Part shown: piece by piece, positions 1-14,100 of the stretch | Layout: every line of letters begins with the position of its first letter | How positions within the stretch are numbered: position 1 is the stretch's first letter | NCBI GenBank assembly: GCA_035235625.1 | Contig: CP141145.1 | Location: 29,220,563-29,284,562, forward strand | Direction: 5' to 3' | Origin: Saururus chinensis | Lineage: Eukaryota; Streptophyta; Magnoliopsida; Piperales; Saururaceae | DNA length: 64,000 bases | The notes under the pieces: model-generated | Databases searched by the model: none | What the model was told of the DNA's origin: nothing | The model's input: the letters and a program-made list of their open reading frames with translations, nothing else | Position numbers and translations under genes: made by a program

Positions 1-338
1 ATGTCGCGGGCGCCGGAGGTGGAGGGGCGGGGCAGGCGGTCGGCCTCGTCGGGGAAGTTGAGGAGGGCTTGACGGCCCTTGAGGCAGTAGGCGGCGACGT
101 CGTAGGCCCTGGCTGCCATCTCCGGGGAGGGGAAGGAGCCCAGCCAGATCCTCGACTTCTTCCTGGGCTCCCGGATCTCCGACACCCACTTCCCCCACCG
201 CCGCTTCCTCACCCCTCTGTACGAGGGGTGCCGGGTCCCACCACCACAGTCTCCTTCACCTACGAAGTTCGTCTTCTTCTCGGCGCTGTCTTGGCTCTCC
301 GGTGAGGTTGCAGGGTCATCGGCGGCGAATGGCTCCAT
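1..338 (-). CDS. DREB-type AP2/ERF transcription factor, 5' part
   Basis: Encodes a nuclear AP2/ERF DNA-binding factor; the 3' end lies outside the window, leaving 112 complete codons. The protein starts [16 protein letters not shown], and the AP2 domain runs from about residue 37. It shows [19 protein letters not shown], then [20 protein letters not shown] and [13 protein letters not shown]. The Val in KWVSEIREP and the SRIWLG segment fit the DREB rather than the ERF subfamily. The short N-terminus and the [15 protein letters not shown] block resemble the A-5 (ERF008-011-like) group, which bind DRE/CRT-type elements and often act as repressors in stress responses. The missing C-terminus would show whether an EAR repressor motif is present. 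The ATG is the first in frame behind a nearby TATA box. Family assignment is firm; the subgroup is inferred. Confidence 0.93.
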   Translation of the reverse strand, partial: MEPFAADDPATSPESQDSAEKKTNFVGEGDCGGGTRHPSYRGVRKRRWGKWVSEIREPRKKSRIWLGSFPSPEMAARAYDVAAYCLKGRQALLNFPDEADRLPRPSTSGARD

Positions 339-375
339 CGGATTGCGTGGGAGAGAGGCCCGTGGGTGCAGCTGC

Positions 376-382
376 TTTTATA
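376..382 (-). promoter_or_regulatory. TATA box of the DREB-type gene
   Basis: TATAAAA on the minus strand, 37 bases before the start codon of the AP2 gene. A start site 25-30 bases downstream would leave a very short leader of roughly 10-15 bases. Confidence 0.55.
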
Positions 383-715
383 CCGTAATCACTCACACCC
401 GGAAGACCCACACGATGAAATTACAGAACTGCCCTCCCCGCCCGTTGACAATCGACAAACCCGTTTGAGCTGAGCCTCGAGCATTTTGACTGTATTGCCG
501 TTTCAGGCCCAGCGTCTTCTTAGTAAGAGTTGGACGCTGTGCCTAGTAACTCCTGCACCCAACCTGTACCTAGCTTACAGGTGGCCCCCACATGTATGAT
601 GCATACCACAAGATAAATATTTTTACCTCAGTATTAAACACATTTATTCATGTAAATGTTTTATTTTTAATAGCGATAACTATTATAAATTATTTTTAAA
701 TTAAAAATATTAATA

Positions 716-910
716 CTCCTTTTGTCTTGTATTAAAAGTTATAATTAGAAAATTAATAATTTTTATTAAATGGTAAAATCCACATTTAAGAGAATAAAAA
801 ATAAACTTATAACATTCTTTTTTAAGTATTCAAATACTTTAATAAAATAAAATAATTATTATAAAATAATTTTTTTACTAAATAAAGCTATTAATTTAAG
901 ACCAAAAGAG
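716..910. mobile_element. Stowaway-type MITE
   Basis: A 195-bp AT-rich unit with a CTCC left end and a complementary AAAGAG-type right end, flanked by TA on both sides, the Tc1/mariner target. Inner arms TATTAAAAGTTAT and AGCTATTAATTTA are imperfect inverted copies. The same ends recur at many places in this window. Confidence 0.55.
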
Positions 911-1278
911 TATTTATTATTTTGTATTTTAAAAATATGAACTTGGTACAACATGAGCCATTAGGTGAAAAGGCGAGCAACTGATTAAAATCCACCTACT
1001 CTTTAAGTATCATAGACCGCACGATCAAAATTGCAGAACTCATGCATGTATCCATGTATCCAGCATGCATTGGGTGCATGCAAACGAAACTTTTAAATTT
1101 CAATAAAATTAATCAAAAAAGAAGTTACTCCAAACCAAGCCAAGTTCTATTCCACAAAATTAAGCTTGCCTGTCTTGAGCTAAAAATTGAGCAGCTCAAG
1201 CTAGCAGAAAATTCTACAAAGCTTTTAACACCCCTAACTTGAATAATCTTCAACCTAATTTCATTTTATTACATATTA

Positions 1279-1330
1279 CTCCCTCCATTTCATGTTAATA
1301 ATTTTATTTATTTGTTTAAATAAACTAATT
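1279..1330. mobile_element. Stowaway MITE, left end only
   Basis: CTCCCTCCATTTCATGTTAA followed by an AT-rich arm matches the family's left terminus after a TA. No matching right end is seen nearby, so this is a fragment. Confidence 0.4.
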
Positions 1331-2260
1331 TTATATTCTCTTTCACCATAACTTGAAAGATGAATTGAATAGAAGCACCATAAATTTTCACCTCATTCTG
1401 ATTATTGGGGCCCACTAAGACAAGGCTTTCAATTTGAGGAGCTGAAATTTCAAATATTTCAACAACTGAAATCAAGGGCTCTGTTAAGTAGGCCCCAACT
1501 CTAAAGTGAACCAAACTTTACGCCTGCCAATTTAAGGAGTTCTTTCTTAATTGGTTGCTTTTTTTTTTAATGACAAGAGAATTGGTGGTTGTTTCATAGT
1601 GGTAAGCAAACCATGAGCTTTTAATTCACAAAATTCAGATCGATGGCAGGGTGCCCTCCACAAGGAACTATATAAAGTTAAACACTTAAACGGTGCTACT
1701 AATGCCAAGGCTTTGAAGGACATTTCCTTGTTAGAATTAATTGTGCTTCAGCTTGATCATTCATCTTGCTTATGGGCTGAGGCGTTAAATAGGCAGGTGA
1801 CTCTCTCTATGGAGGGAGAGGGGTCGAATCTAGTGATGTTAAATTGATTTAACCCATTTAAAATAAAAAAAATATTTTTAAAAAACTTAATTATGAAAAA
1901 TATAAGATTTTAAATAATTTTTTAATAATAGATTTAAGAGTTATTATCAAAATATAAGAAAAAATAATATTTATAACTTTAGGCGGGTCAGATTCTGGTG
2001 GATCACCATAAACCTAAACCCGAACTAAATCATCATTTGGGTTTAATTTAAGAAACTCAACCCTAACTCATTAGGGTTAGGTTTTTCTATATACCTAACC
2101 TAAGTAACATCCCTAATAGACTTTTATTATGAAATTTTACTTATCAAAAACTCAAAGAAGAAGAATAGCAAAAAAAAAAAAAAAACCTATTTGGTTTCCC
2201 TGTTACACGCTGCACTTATATAAGTTATGATCGAGTTTAGTACGGGGGGAGTGTGGTCAC

Positions 2261-2331
2261 AAATGCTACCCCCGGGGTGGATGCTGCCTTGAATGGTGGA
2301 GCATTAAAAATGCTACCCACGGGGTGGATGC
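2261..2331. repeat. 24-bp direct repeat, two copies 47 bp apart
   Basis: The sequence AAATGCTACCCCCGGGGTGG with a trailing ATGC occurs at 2261-2284 and again at 2308-2331 with one difference. The core is a near-palindrome (ACCCCCGGGGT). Function unknown. Confidence 0.6.
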
Positions 2332-3316
2332 CTTATGTTCATCCTGATAGCAATTGTTATCCTGACAGCTCACACTCTCCAGGACTCATAAAGAAGTGCT
2401 TGTAGACTGTAAAGGCTTGGGCCAGGACCACTCGTACAAATTAATCACGTGCCATGCAATCTTCTTGTCACTTACTTGTGGGATGGGCTCAGCCAGACAC
2501 ACACCCTCATGTGTAGATAAGGTAGAAGGTGGGGCCACTGCGTCCTCCAGGTTCTCACATATGATTGAGGAGAGTATTTTTTATACTCTTATTGATAGTA
2601 GTTTAGTTTAAGTTGATATTTGAAATTAACAGTTCATATGTTAGTATATATTATTATCATTAATCTTAATGCTAACGTGCGTTAGTGTACGCGCCCTTGT
2701 TTTTCTGGTTAGACTAAGAGGATGATGGCTTAATTTGAAGACCTGGTCCCAACCAACTCAATCTGATATCGTCATGAATTTGTACTTGTGACACAGACTG
2801 AATTGTGCATAGAGAAAGTGGCTGTACTGGGAATTACTTTGGTATACTGAACAGGACCCTTTTCATCCAAATTTTCAATCAAAGAAGTTGATGAATAGTT
2901 GGATGTATCCGTGTAGTACAATTGGCCTGTCCCTCACTCCAGGTACATGAAACGTACAGATTTACCGTTACTTGGACTTGGTGTCCTAAAATGTGATTGC
3001 ATAGTGGAGAAAGAAGCGCCACAAGTTTGGCAGGCCAGCATAATTAAGTGCCACTCTGATCGTTGCCTTCAATTTAAGGTCACTTCTTCCCTGCCTGTCA
3101 TCGAAAACGAACTGATAACTGCATGAGGCCGCGGCATTAGCATAGAAGAGGACATAGAATAACCTTGATGGAGAGTACAAATCAATTCCATTCCTTCATC
3201 AGGTTAGATTTCTCGCCAAAAAGATTGCTGACGTTCCTATAAAGAATAACTAAGCTATGGCAAAAAAATCATATGTATATGCTTGGCTTTCATAAAAAAG
3301 AAAATCAGAAATCAGA

Positions 3317-3420
3317 CTTCCTTGCCTTGTATTAATAGTTCTATGTTTGATTTTTATACTGAATTAAAATTAGTTCATTTTCAAAAATTAAGTGTAACTA
3401 TTACTTTAGGATGGAGGGAA
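3317..3420. mobile_element. Short degenerate Stowaway MITE
   Basis: About 104 bp beginning CTTCCTTGCCTTGTATTAAT and ending GGATGGAGGGAA before TA, with partly complementary arms. The left end is diverged from the family consensus. Confidence 0.4.
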
Positions 3421-4070
3421 TATATGCTTGAATAGTACAATGGCAACTCGCATTGATGTCATGGGACCACGTAGGCCAGCATACGCTCGTATAGGGCCTA
3501 TGTCATCTATGCAAGCCTTCTAAGAGGGTCGCAGACCGCAAGTGATTACTTCATTTTAAAAAAGCCAATGGGATTATTAATATGGGACAGTGAGAGTATA
3601 TATTTTCACTCAAAACTCTGTTCCTTTAAATGAAGCTTGAGCTCTATTGATTCAATTGTTTTATACTTCATTTGTAAAATTTTACAATAATAGCAAGAGT
3701 ATTTTAGCATGAATTTAATTTTTTTACATATATTTAAATTTTTATTATTTGTTTAAGTATGATAAGATATAGTCCCCTGCCTTGTCTCAATTAACTATAT
3801 TTAAAAAAAATATATTATTTAAATAAAAATGAGGCCCACATTTACTAACCATTTTCACTCTATTCACTTACCATTTACATGCACGAATCACGTTGCCTTA
3901 TGTTAATTTTCATATGAGAAGAGGTTATGGGCTTTATTGTAGCTGTTGATTTATGAGACCTGCACGGGGCCACATATTCAAATTGTGGTGGTGATGGATT
4001 TGAGATGTAGACCCAAAGGAGCCTGTAAAGCATTTTTTTACGCTTAGATGGTGGCCACATGTATTTAATA

Positions 4071-4246
4071 CTCTCTCTGTCCCATATAAAAAAAATTATT
4101 AAATAGTAAAACTCATTCTAAAAGAAGAAAAAATAAGCTTATTATACTCTTTTATAATTACCCACCACTTAAATTTAACAAAATAAAGTTATTAATATGA
4201 AACAGATTTTTTTTTAAATAAAACTATTAATTTAAAATAGAGGGAG
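4071..4246. mobile_element. Stowaway-type MITE, both ends
   Basis: Begins CTCTCTCTGTCCCATATAAA after TA and ends AAAATAGAGGGAG before TA, 176 bp in all. The terminal inverted repeats, TA duplication and size fit a non-autonomous Tc1/mariner element. Confidence 0.65.
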
Positions 4247-5634
4247 TAATACATAATCCATTAACTATAAACCTATTGCATTAAATGGACCCACATTCTC
4301 TAATGAGTTTACACTAATTAATTAAATGAGACAAATAATGCTAGACACAATTTTTTTTAATTGAGGGAATATTTGGTATTATCTCTAAAATTTTACTCAA
4401 TAAAATTTAGTTTCAATATAAATGCATTAAAAATGAAGACTATAACAAAAACAAACTCATCTCAAATTGGCTAGATGTTGAAATTCTGCTAGCTCGACCT
4501 GTTTAATCAGCTCTAATCTGGTTCAAGTCGAACTCGGGCTACACTTATCAGCACCTCTAACTGTACATGTGTAAGAAGTTTACTATTCTTTGTATTTTTA
4601 GAATTAAAAATACTTCAATTATGTCAAGCTTTATTCGTGATAAACCTACTTCATTGTTTAAACACTGTTCACTAGCATAGCTCACTTTTCTAGGTACCAT
4701 CAATCAATTCTCTTTGGATGATCATCACTTATGAACCTTGCCCTCAATGTAACATTACTTTTTTAAAATAAGAATTCTCAGTCGGCAACAGCTACACTAA
4801 CTTGGTGTAGAGCAAAACTTTTTGGATATTTTTGTTAAAAAAGACTTAATGGTTGTTGGTTGGCGGGGGATTTAATCTCAAGGCAATTTCTCTGGTAGGT
4901 GATTAATCTCTTCAAATTTCAACTCCTTGCCCGGATTACCAAGCGTAAAACACGTCTTTCACAAGGAAATGAAAGGTCTATACTCTTTCCATCCTTACAA
5001 CCGACAGCTATCTGATAATGAAGTTTTATGCATGATTAACTCCAGAAATCTTCCACCATGAAGCTGCTCATCATATTTGAAAGGAATCTTGCACCAACCA
5101 GGGTCTGAGCCTTCACTTTCAATGGTCATTTCTGTTCAAAGTAAATGTTGGTGTTCTGTCACATTATTCTCCCTTTTTCTCAGCCAATAAACTTCTCAGA
5201 CTTTCAGTGAAATGACTCGTAAAATAGTTTCTCATCTAAAACTTTTTAGCAGTTTCGTGATATATGGAAACACTTCCAGTCAGTGCTTTTCTTCCTTTCC
5301 TTATGAAGACCAGACAAATGGCAAGTTAAGAGCATGGCATTAATGAAGACGATACCCACGTACGTGAGCAACCATGATTGGTGATTGTTGCCTGAAATGC
5401 GGCAGTGTCTTCGTCCACGCTTATGGACCAATTGTTTGGTGCCGCGGATCCAAGGTTTTCAGACGGGGTGGCCAAATAATAATTGAGTTAAAATATTTTT
5501 TTAAGTGACTATAAAATATACCAAATTAGAATTTATTTTATTCTCTCATTTTAATATTAATAATTATATTTAAATAAATAGTATTTTTTATTAAATGGTG
5601 AAACTTACAAGTAAGAAAAATAAAAATAAACATA

Positions 5635-5833
5635 CTCCATTTGTCTTATATTAATAGTTTTATTTTTTTTAAAAAAATATTTCATATTAATAACTCTATT
5701 TTCTTTCATTTAAATAATTAGGTACTTAAAAAAGAGTATCCTGAACTTATTTCTTTTCATTTAGAAGTGAGATTTTATCAATTAATAAAAATTATTTTTT
5801 TTAAATATAGCTATTAATATACGATTGAGGGAG
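5635..5833. mobile_element. Stowaway-type MITE inside another copy
   Basis: Begins CTCCATTTGTCTTATATTAA and ends CGATTGAGGGAG, flanked by TA. Matching arms of a second copy lie outside it on both sides (about 5530-5634 and 5834-5905), suggesting one copy inserted into an older one. Confidence 0.55.
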
Positions 5834-6367
5834 TAATTCTCTTTTTTTAAGTACTCAACCACTTAAATTATACAAAATGAAGTTATTAATATAAAATGAA
5901 CAAAAAATTTTTATTGGACTTAACAAATTGGCTACACACAAAGTTCACATGGGCTCATTTATCTAGACCTGTTAAAACTCATGTGTAAGTTTTTAATGTG
6001 TGTTTTTATTGTAAAAATATTTTTTTCCATTCTAAAAAAGTTTATACTTCAAAGAGAGGAGAGAAACATATAACCACATAACAGAAGAAGAATACCCATA
6101 TAGCGGCCAATTTCATTTTAAGGGAAGAAGAGGGTAGACTATATGGGAAGAAGAGTTTGTTGACACACCCTTCAACACATAGATCAATATCTACAATAAG
6201 TATACAATCCAAGCTTTAGTTCATTAGCATGTCCATTAACAAATTGTCAAGGAATCTTCCCATCAACGATGCATTGCTAGCAACCTCGACAATGCATAAA
6301 TAGAATTGCTACCATGTAATCTTCTATTTCAGTCCGTTATTATTTTCATACTAGAAAATTTTGTTTA

Positions 6368-6535
6368 GGGGTTGTTTGGGAGGCATTAGGGTTTGGGGAA
6401 ATCGTTTTCCCCTCCAACTCTCCTCAAGAGACTTGGAGGAGAAATCACACCCCCCCCCTTTCCCATCGTGTGACATATTGCACTAAAGGGAGGGGGGAAT
6501 CAATTTCTCCTCCAAAGCACCTCCCAAAGAGCCCC
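6368..6535. mobile_element. Tourist-type (PIF/Harbinger) MITE
   Basis: A 168-bp element with inverted ends GGGGTTGTTTGGGAGG and CCTCCCAAAGAGCCCC, flanked by TTA at 6365-6367 and 6536-6538. Ends with GTTTGG and a TTA/TAA target are the hallmark of Tourist elements. A second copy lies at 27.7 kb. Confidence 0.75.
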
Positions 6536-7114
6536 TTAAAGTTTTAAAAAAGAAGAACATTTACTTCAATTTTATGGATGTTATAATTATGTATATAACA
6601 AGGATTATTAAATTGATGCAACACAATGAAATTACAACAAACTTTGTCTAGAAATCATTGAAAGTGATAGACAATTCATATTATTGTAAATTCGTTAAAA
6701 GTTTGGAAGTTTTAATGAACGTCCAGAGTTCTTGTCTATTTAAACTCATACATATTTAAAAATGGAGGTAGGTTTTCAAAGAACCACATGTTAGCTACAA
6801 CGAGGGAGTATTTAGCCTTTAGGGGGTTATCTTTGTGCAAAAAGGCTTCAAAGGTTTGATATTTAAAAGATAGCAATGCAAAGGTTCTTAGCAATTATGC
6901 TAGGCTGAGAATTATCATCATTCAGATTCATGAGCCTTTATGAGACCTTAACCCTACTTGTAGACATGATAGGTCTAAAAAATTTAATTGAGTATTGAGT
7001 TATCCTTAGGTATGAGGGTGTAATACCCCTAAACATGGTGTATCCCACACAATATCCCAGGTCATATTGTAAGATAATTTGTTCTATCTATATCTATGTG
7101 ATTGGTTTTGCATC

Positions 7115-7834
7115 TAGGGGTACTCATGAACATCTGTAGTTTGGATGTCGGCCTGTGTTTGCATCTGTTTTTATTTAGGGCAGACATTTTATTTTGTGTC
7201 CGAGGTGGATATAGACATGGACCAAATTTTTTGTCCATCTTAATAGGGAGCTATGGACATAGACATTCCCTTGTCTATGTCCGTAAACATCCACATCTAC
7301 CACCCTTACCTAACACTCAGTTAAATATTAGTGTATTACTAACTACCAAGGAAAAAATGGAATCTAGTACCTATAAAGCATGTTAGGATAGTCTTAATAT
7401 GCTACATAGGCACTTGACAACTTAAAAATATGATCTAATACTTATGTAGCATGTTAAGATAGTCCTAGCATACTACATAGGTATGGGATAGATTGAAAAC
7501 ATGGCCCATAACCTATGTAACATGTTAGGACTATCTTAACATGCTACATAGGTAATGGACAACTTGAAAACACGGATCTTGTACATATGTGGCATGTTAG
7601 GATAGTTTTAATATGTTACATAAGTATTTGACAAATTAAATTGAGATAAAACTTAGGTTTTGAAGTATTTATCTATATACATTTGTGTCCACAGCGAATA
7701 GACTTCAATAAAGCATGATATGGACTAGCGTGGACCCAAACTAACATCGACGAACACAGACAAATGGTATAAAAATGGCAGACAAATACAGACAACCCTC
7801 TATCTGTGTTCATTTCTGTTCGTGAACACCCCTA
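7115..7834. mobile_element. hAT-like non-autonomous TIR element
   Basis: Left end TAGGGGTACTCATGAACAT and right end (read inwards) TAGGGGTGTTCACGAACAG form imperfect inverted repeats. The 8 bases outside each end, TTTGCATC and TCTGCACT, agree at 5 of 8 positions, compatible with a decayed 8-bp hAT target duplication. It has no transposase frame. The middle carries a four-copy hairpin repeat. The superfamily is inferred from the end sequence and size of the duplication only. Confidence 0.5.
7371..7625. repeat. Four-copy tandem repeat, about 71 bp, each able to form a hairpin
   Basis: Each unit contains a stem such as TATGTAACATGTTA, a short loop, then TAACATGCTACATA. Units start near 7371, 7441, 7512 and 7583, separated by a spacer with TTGACAACTTAAAA-like text. 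Copies are clearly diverged. Confidence 0.75.
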
Positions 7835-8832
7835 TCTGCACTTGTATGCTTGGGGCAGTCTGGTTGTGCCCTTCCTTGTCAACTCAAGCTTTGGAAGAAC
7901 ATAGAAGTCCAGACCGGCACAAACATATGAGATATATTATCTAAACACATATTACTCAAAGAATGAGGGAAGCTTGACCATCAATAACAAGTAGGGTTGT
8001 TAATGGGTAACTATTTACCCGCCTCACCTGCTCACCCAATCTAAAATTCGGGGGGCAAGGGGGGGGACGAGTAAATAAGTGAGTAATTTTAGCCACCAAT
8101 TTATTATATGGGTAGGGTATGGGTAGCCCCTTATCCATACCCATTACCCAAATTGTATATAAAGTCATAGTTTCATGTGTTGCCCCAGGAAAATGTCATG
8201 CATATGGAACATTTTGTACTTTCATTGTAATACATTAGATAGGCTTTTAAGAAATATATATTAACTTATAATGCAAACTAATGATAGAGAAAACGGAAGA
8301 AAACACAATCAATCTTTTGTGCCTTCTTATGTTATACTTGTTGCATAAAGTGTGTAACTTGAAGAGCAAATATAAATTTTTATGTTCGATGAATTGTATT
8401 AGGAGAGCAAATAATGAGTGAGGGGTTTTTTGTTGAGTAAGAAGTTGGAATTTTATTTATTGGATTTTTATGTCATGTTTTTTGGGTTTGATAAGTACCT
8501 AGTTATAGTTGATTGGAAGAGTAAGGTTTGTATATGTAACAAGATTAATCATGCATCTTGTAGCATTTTAGTGTGATAAGTGAAGGACTTTGGAATAATA
8601 AAAATTATGTTCAAGTCTTAATTTATTATATATAAGGTGTCAGATACTTTTTTTTGTGAACTGTGAAGTTTGTGGATGCAATATTGCTCATGCCTTTATT
8701 AGATTAAACTTGTGATTCATTAGATAGACTTTAAAAAAAATATAAATTATTTATAATAATTTATTTTATATTATTTATTAATTGGTTGGTCATTTACCCA
8801 TTACCCGCCCAAATACCCTATAGGTAACGAGT

Positions 8833-10163
<1,331 letters not shown>

Positions 10164-10327
10164 AGTAATAGATAAAATATGGGTAATAAACAATAAAATG
10201 GTTGAATAATGAGTAAGGTGTAAGTAATGAATAAGAAAATAGATAATGCAAGGGTAAAATTTATAAAAGTGTATAGAGATGTGGCTAAAGCCTTACCCAA
10301 CCCATATTCTACCTGTTATCACCCCTA

Positions 10328-11141
10328 GTGGTAGATAAGGCTCCAGCAATTTGAGGAAGGAAAATGGCCTGCCTCATAAGAAGATGAATTTGATCATCTA
10401 TCACTGACTCGAAATACATACAAAAACACACATGATAAGTGAACTACGCTGTATGAGGATTGATTAGCTCCAATATACGATGGTCACCAACCATCGACCA
10501 CTTCCAGTCTTCAAGTACGCTAGTTTACACTCTGATTTGAGCGACTAAGCAAGTTTGTAAGTATTCATTGTGCTTGTGTATGACCAATGTAAGCAACTGC
10601 ATATGACGAACAGACTGACGAGTGCTCAGTGCTAGATGTCTGGTGAAATCATTGAAGTAACCATCATCGCCTAATGTCAAATTTGATAGTGTTCAAATAC
10701 GCAATTAACTTCAGCACTTCCCTTCGGAGTACACCTCTTCCTGCCCACTCAAACCAGGACTCTCAGAGGTTGGTTCCATTTGATGGACTCTCTGCGTGCC
10801 ATTTCCATCACTTAATGCCTTGGAAAATGGAAAGCATACATATGTTTATCCTAGCGCCCCCATTGACGGTCAGATGCTCAGCACTTATCTTGAGCAGAAT
10901 CAGCAGTATGGGATTATATTGTAGACACTTTTCAAAACAATTTGCAGAACAAACTCCTTGTAAGAAAATTGACAATTCTGCATATGAGAAACAAATAAAG
11001 AACACTTAAAAGCTCAATAAGATGTCAGGCCCAAAGTAATGGAAAACATGCTGCCATGCTGATGACTTTATACAACTATTGAAAGTACACGACACAAAAA
11101 AAAACATTACCAAATTTGATCAAATGAGGGAAAGTAAGGGT
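10328..11141. other. 3' flank of SS1
   Basis: The part nearest 11141 is the 3' untranslated region of SS1 on the minus strand. I see no canonical AATAAA in it. Open frames around 10.7-11.0 kb on both strands have no recognisable features and no codon bias. Confidence 0.5.
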
Positions 11142-14100
11142 TCATCTCCCATAAGGAGGGTCAATAAATGCCCACTTGAAGACCTGCTCATAGTCTTCGG
11201 CAGCCCTCTCCCATGAGAAATTTTTTTCCATTCCTCTCTTCATCAGTGTTTTCCACGATAACTTGTGCTTTCTATAAGTACCAAGAGCTGTCCAGAGTGC
11301 CTGCAAATGAGGCTGCATTGCTCAATTGAACACAATAATTGCATAGGAAAGTAATGTTAATAAGGCTTATACAGTTTTAGCTATGGCTCATTGATAAGCT
11401 AGATCAAAATCAATGAGCTCACCCCCAGCATAGTCTCCGTTGTTAATGGAGAAAAAGCCCACCTGTCAAATGAAATACATGATTAGATTCCCCAAAATGT
11501 CACCCAAAAACTTAGTCTGATACATCAGGCTTTTACTTTGCATAGTTATTTCTTAAATTGAACAATTAAAACTCTGATGAATGAAATTTGAATATGGATG
11601 GAATTCACCATGGACCATTTTAGTGTGGAAGACCATGAACTATTTATTAGAGTATCATTTAGTCTTTTAGTCATTTTGTCTAAGTGTTTATTTTAGTTCT
11701 GACATTATAGAGGGTAGTTAAGTCAATCTAATTAATTACTATTTTCTTATTGGTGAACTCTTCTTTAAGTGAAAGGTAATTAGGATCATTCTTGTTATTA
11801 GGATTAGGGTTGTTCCTTCTTTGATTAAGAGGGTCGAATCCTTCATCATTGTAATATGAACATGGTTTACAAATAATAAAGTTTTCTTCTTGTTATCTGA
11901 ATTTCCTAACATGGTAGCTGAGGCATTCTGAATCAATTCTCTGGTTGGCTTTGCATCGGCAATGTTCATTGCACTTTTATTGTACTCTTTGGCACTCTTC
12001 TGGCCCACTGCTGAGTGCACTGTTCCTGCATATTGTACAATACTCTAGCACATACTCTTCATCACACTGTAGCAGTTTACTGTTCTGGCATAATTATTCA
12101 TCGTAATGCCTCCCTTGCATTTGTTCCTTTCAAGTTTCTGGTATCTTCAATCTCTTTACTATTGATTTGCAACACAAGCATGATCATCAGTGTGTATCTA
12201 AATGGTAGTAATTACTCCTATTTGAGTTGTATCATGAGTAACTTCACCATGGGAAAACGATTGTAGAATTATATTGATGGCTCTATTCTCGAACCTGTCA
12301 TGAAAGCTGATGTCAAAACAGAGGATTTTGCAAAACAGTGTTCTGAATGGCATATACATAATGTCAAAATTATTACTTGGATAAATAATTTTGTGGATCT
12401 CACTATTGGTTTAGAGTTAGCCAAGTTTAAGACAGCCAAGGGTGCTTGTGATTATTTAGCCTCTTTATACGTGCAATCTAATTATGCCAAACTTTATCAA
12501 CTACTACTGGATATTCTTTTTGCTAGGCAAGGAGATAAATCTATTTAGGATTTCTATGCCTACATGACCACTATGTGGGATTAGTTAGCTCTTATGGAAC
12601 CAGTTGAAATCTTTGTTTCTCCTAATGTGCTTAGAGATCGTGAGGATCATAGGATTGTTCAGTTTCATATGGCTCTTCGGGATGAATATGAAGTCATTCG
12701 TTGTTTTATTTTGCATTGATCTCCCTTACCCACTATTGTTAATGAATTAATTGTAGAGGAAACCAGATCGAAAATTTCCCGTGTCTTAGCCTCAACTAAT
12801 CCAACTATTTTGGTTGCTTCATCTAATGCACCTATTTAGGTAATGGGTAAGCCTAAACCTCGTATCGCCATTGATGAATGTAACTATTGTCAAAAGAATA
12901 GAAATTGGAAGACCAAATGCCCTCAACGACCAAAGCAGTTTGCGCATCAGTCCACTTCTTCACATCAACATGGATGTTCATTTCCAAGTTCATCCCAAGC
13001 TTCTCAACCAACCTATTCTTTTCAGAAAAATCGTGGATAGTGGTTCCCTGGTGGTCGCCCTACAGCTACCTAGTCTCTGAAGCACCTACTAGCATCTCTA
13101 GTGCTACCTCACCGGTGGCAGACTCCATTCCCAAGCTCCAAACTTTGCCAGGAAATTTGACTCAACTTAGTACCTCTATCTCTCCTTATGCGTTGTCTAT
13201 CATAGACACAAGTTTGTCTCCTTTGCCTGATTTTGTTCGTCTTACTTGTTTTAATTGGATATTTGATTCTGGCGCCACAAGCCATATGACGCCAGATGCT
13301 ACCTACTTTGTTATGTGTGGAGACTCTTCACACTTCAGCGTTATCTAACTTACTAAATTGGGTTACTCTATTATGTTTTCTTCTTATGGTTGTGTTGTGC
13401 AGGACCCAAAGACAGGCAGGCAGATTGGGACAAGTCATATAGCTGGAGGTCTCTACATGTTAGATCACTTACATACACCTGCTTCTCCTGCTGCTCATTC
13501 TACTTTAGGCAACTTCTATCTTTATTCTATACATGTTAGATCAATTACATACACTTGCTTCTCCTGCTTCTCATTCTACTTTAGGCAACTTCTATCTTTA
13601 TTCTGTACATGTTAGATCACTTACATACACCTGCTTCTCCTGTTGCTCATTTTACTTTAGACAACTTCTATCTTTATTCTGATTCTTCATGGCACTAGCG
13701 ATTAGGACATGTTTCTAGGTCAAGACTACAATAATTAGTTTCTACCAGTGTTTTAGGAACTTTGCTAGTTAGTGACATTTCTGCTTGTCATGGTTGTAAA
13801 TTTTCAAAAATGTCAGCACTTCCATTTAATTTAAGTGATTAAATTTCTAAACATCATTTGATTTAGTTCATTCTTACGTATGGGGTCCTGCCCCAATTTC
13901 TACCTAGGGTGGTTCAAAATTTTGTGCTTCATTTGTGGATGACTGCACTCACTTTTCTTAGGTGTATCTTATGCATCGCGGGTCTTATTTCCTCTTGATT
14001 GATCATGAATTTATTGCTATGTTGTGTAATCAATTTCATGCAGCTATTAAGTGCTTCCACTTAGTTTTTTTGTCCATGTTTATTTTAGTTTTGACATTAT

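Larger units (their letters stand above)
911..3316. other. Gene-free AT-rich intergenic DNA
   Basis: No convincing coding sequence on either strand. It holds a Stowaway left end near 1279, a GAGCTC-rich repeat remnant at about 1170-1240 and a 17-base A run near 2170. A segment at about 2565-2700 carries a palindromic TATTTTTTATA end and an ACGTGCGTTAGTG stretch, like half of the hairpin MITE family described at 26.2 kb. Short open frames here have no family features. Confidence 0.6.
3421..6364. other. Gene-free AT-rich intergenic DNA with nested MITEs
   Basis: No host gene recognised. It contains the Stowaway copies listed separately, a GAGCTC-type repeat remnant at about 4490-4560 and outer arms of a second Stowaway copy around 5530-5905. 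The remainder is low-complexity AT-rich sequence without coding character. Confidence 0.6.
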
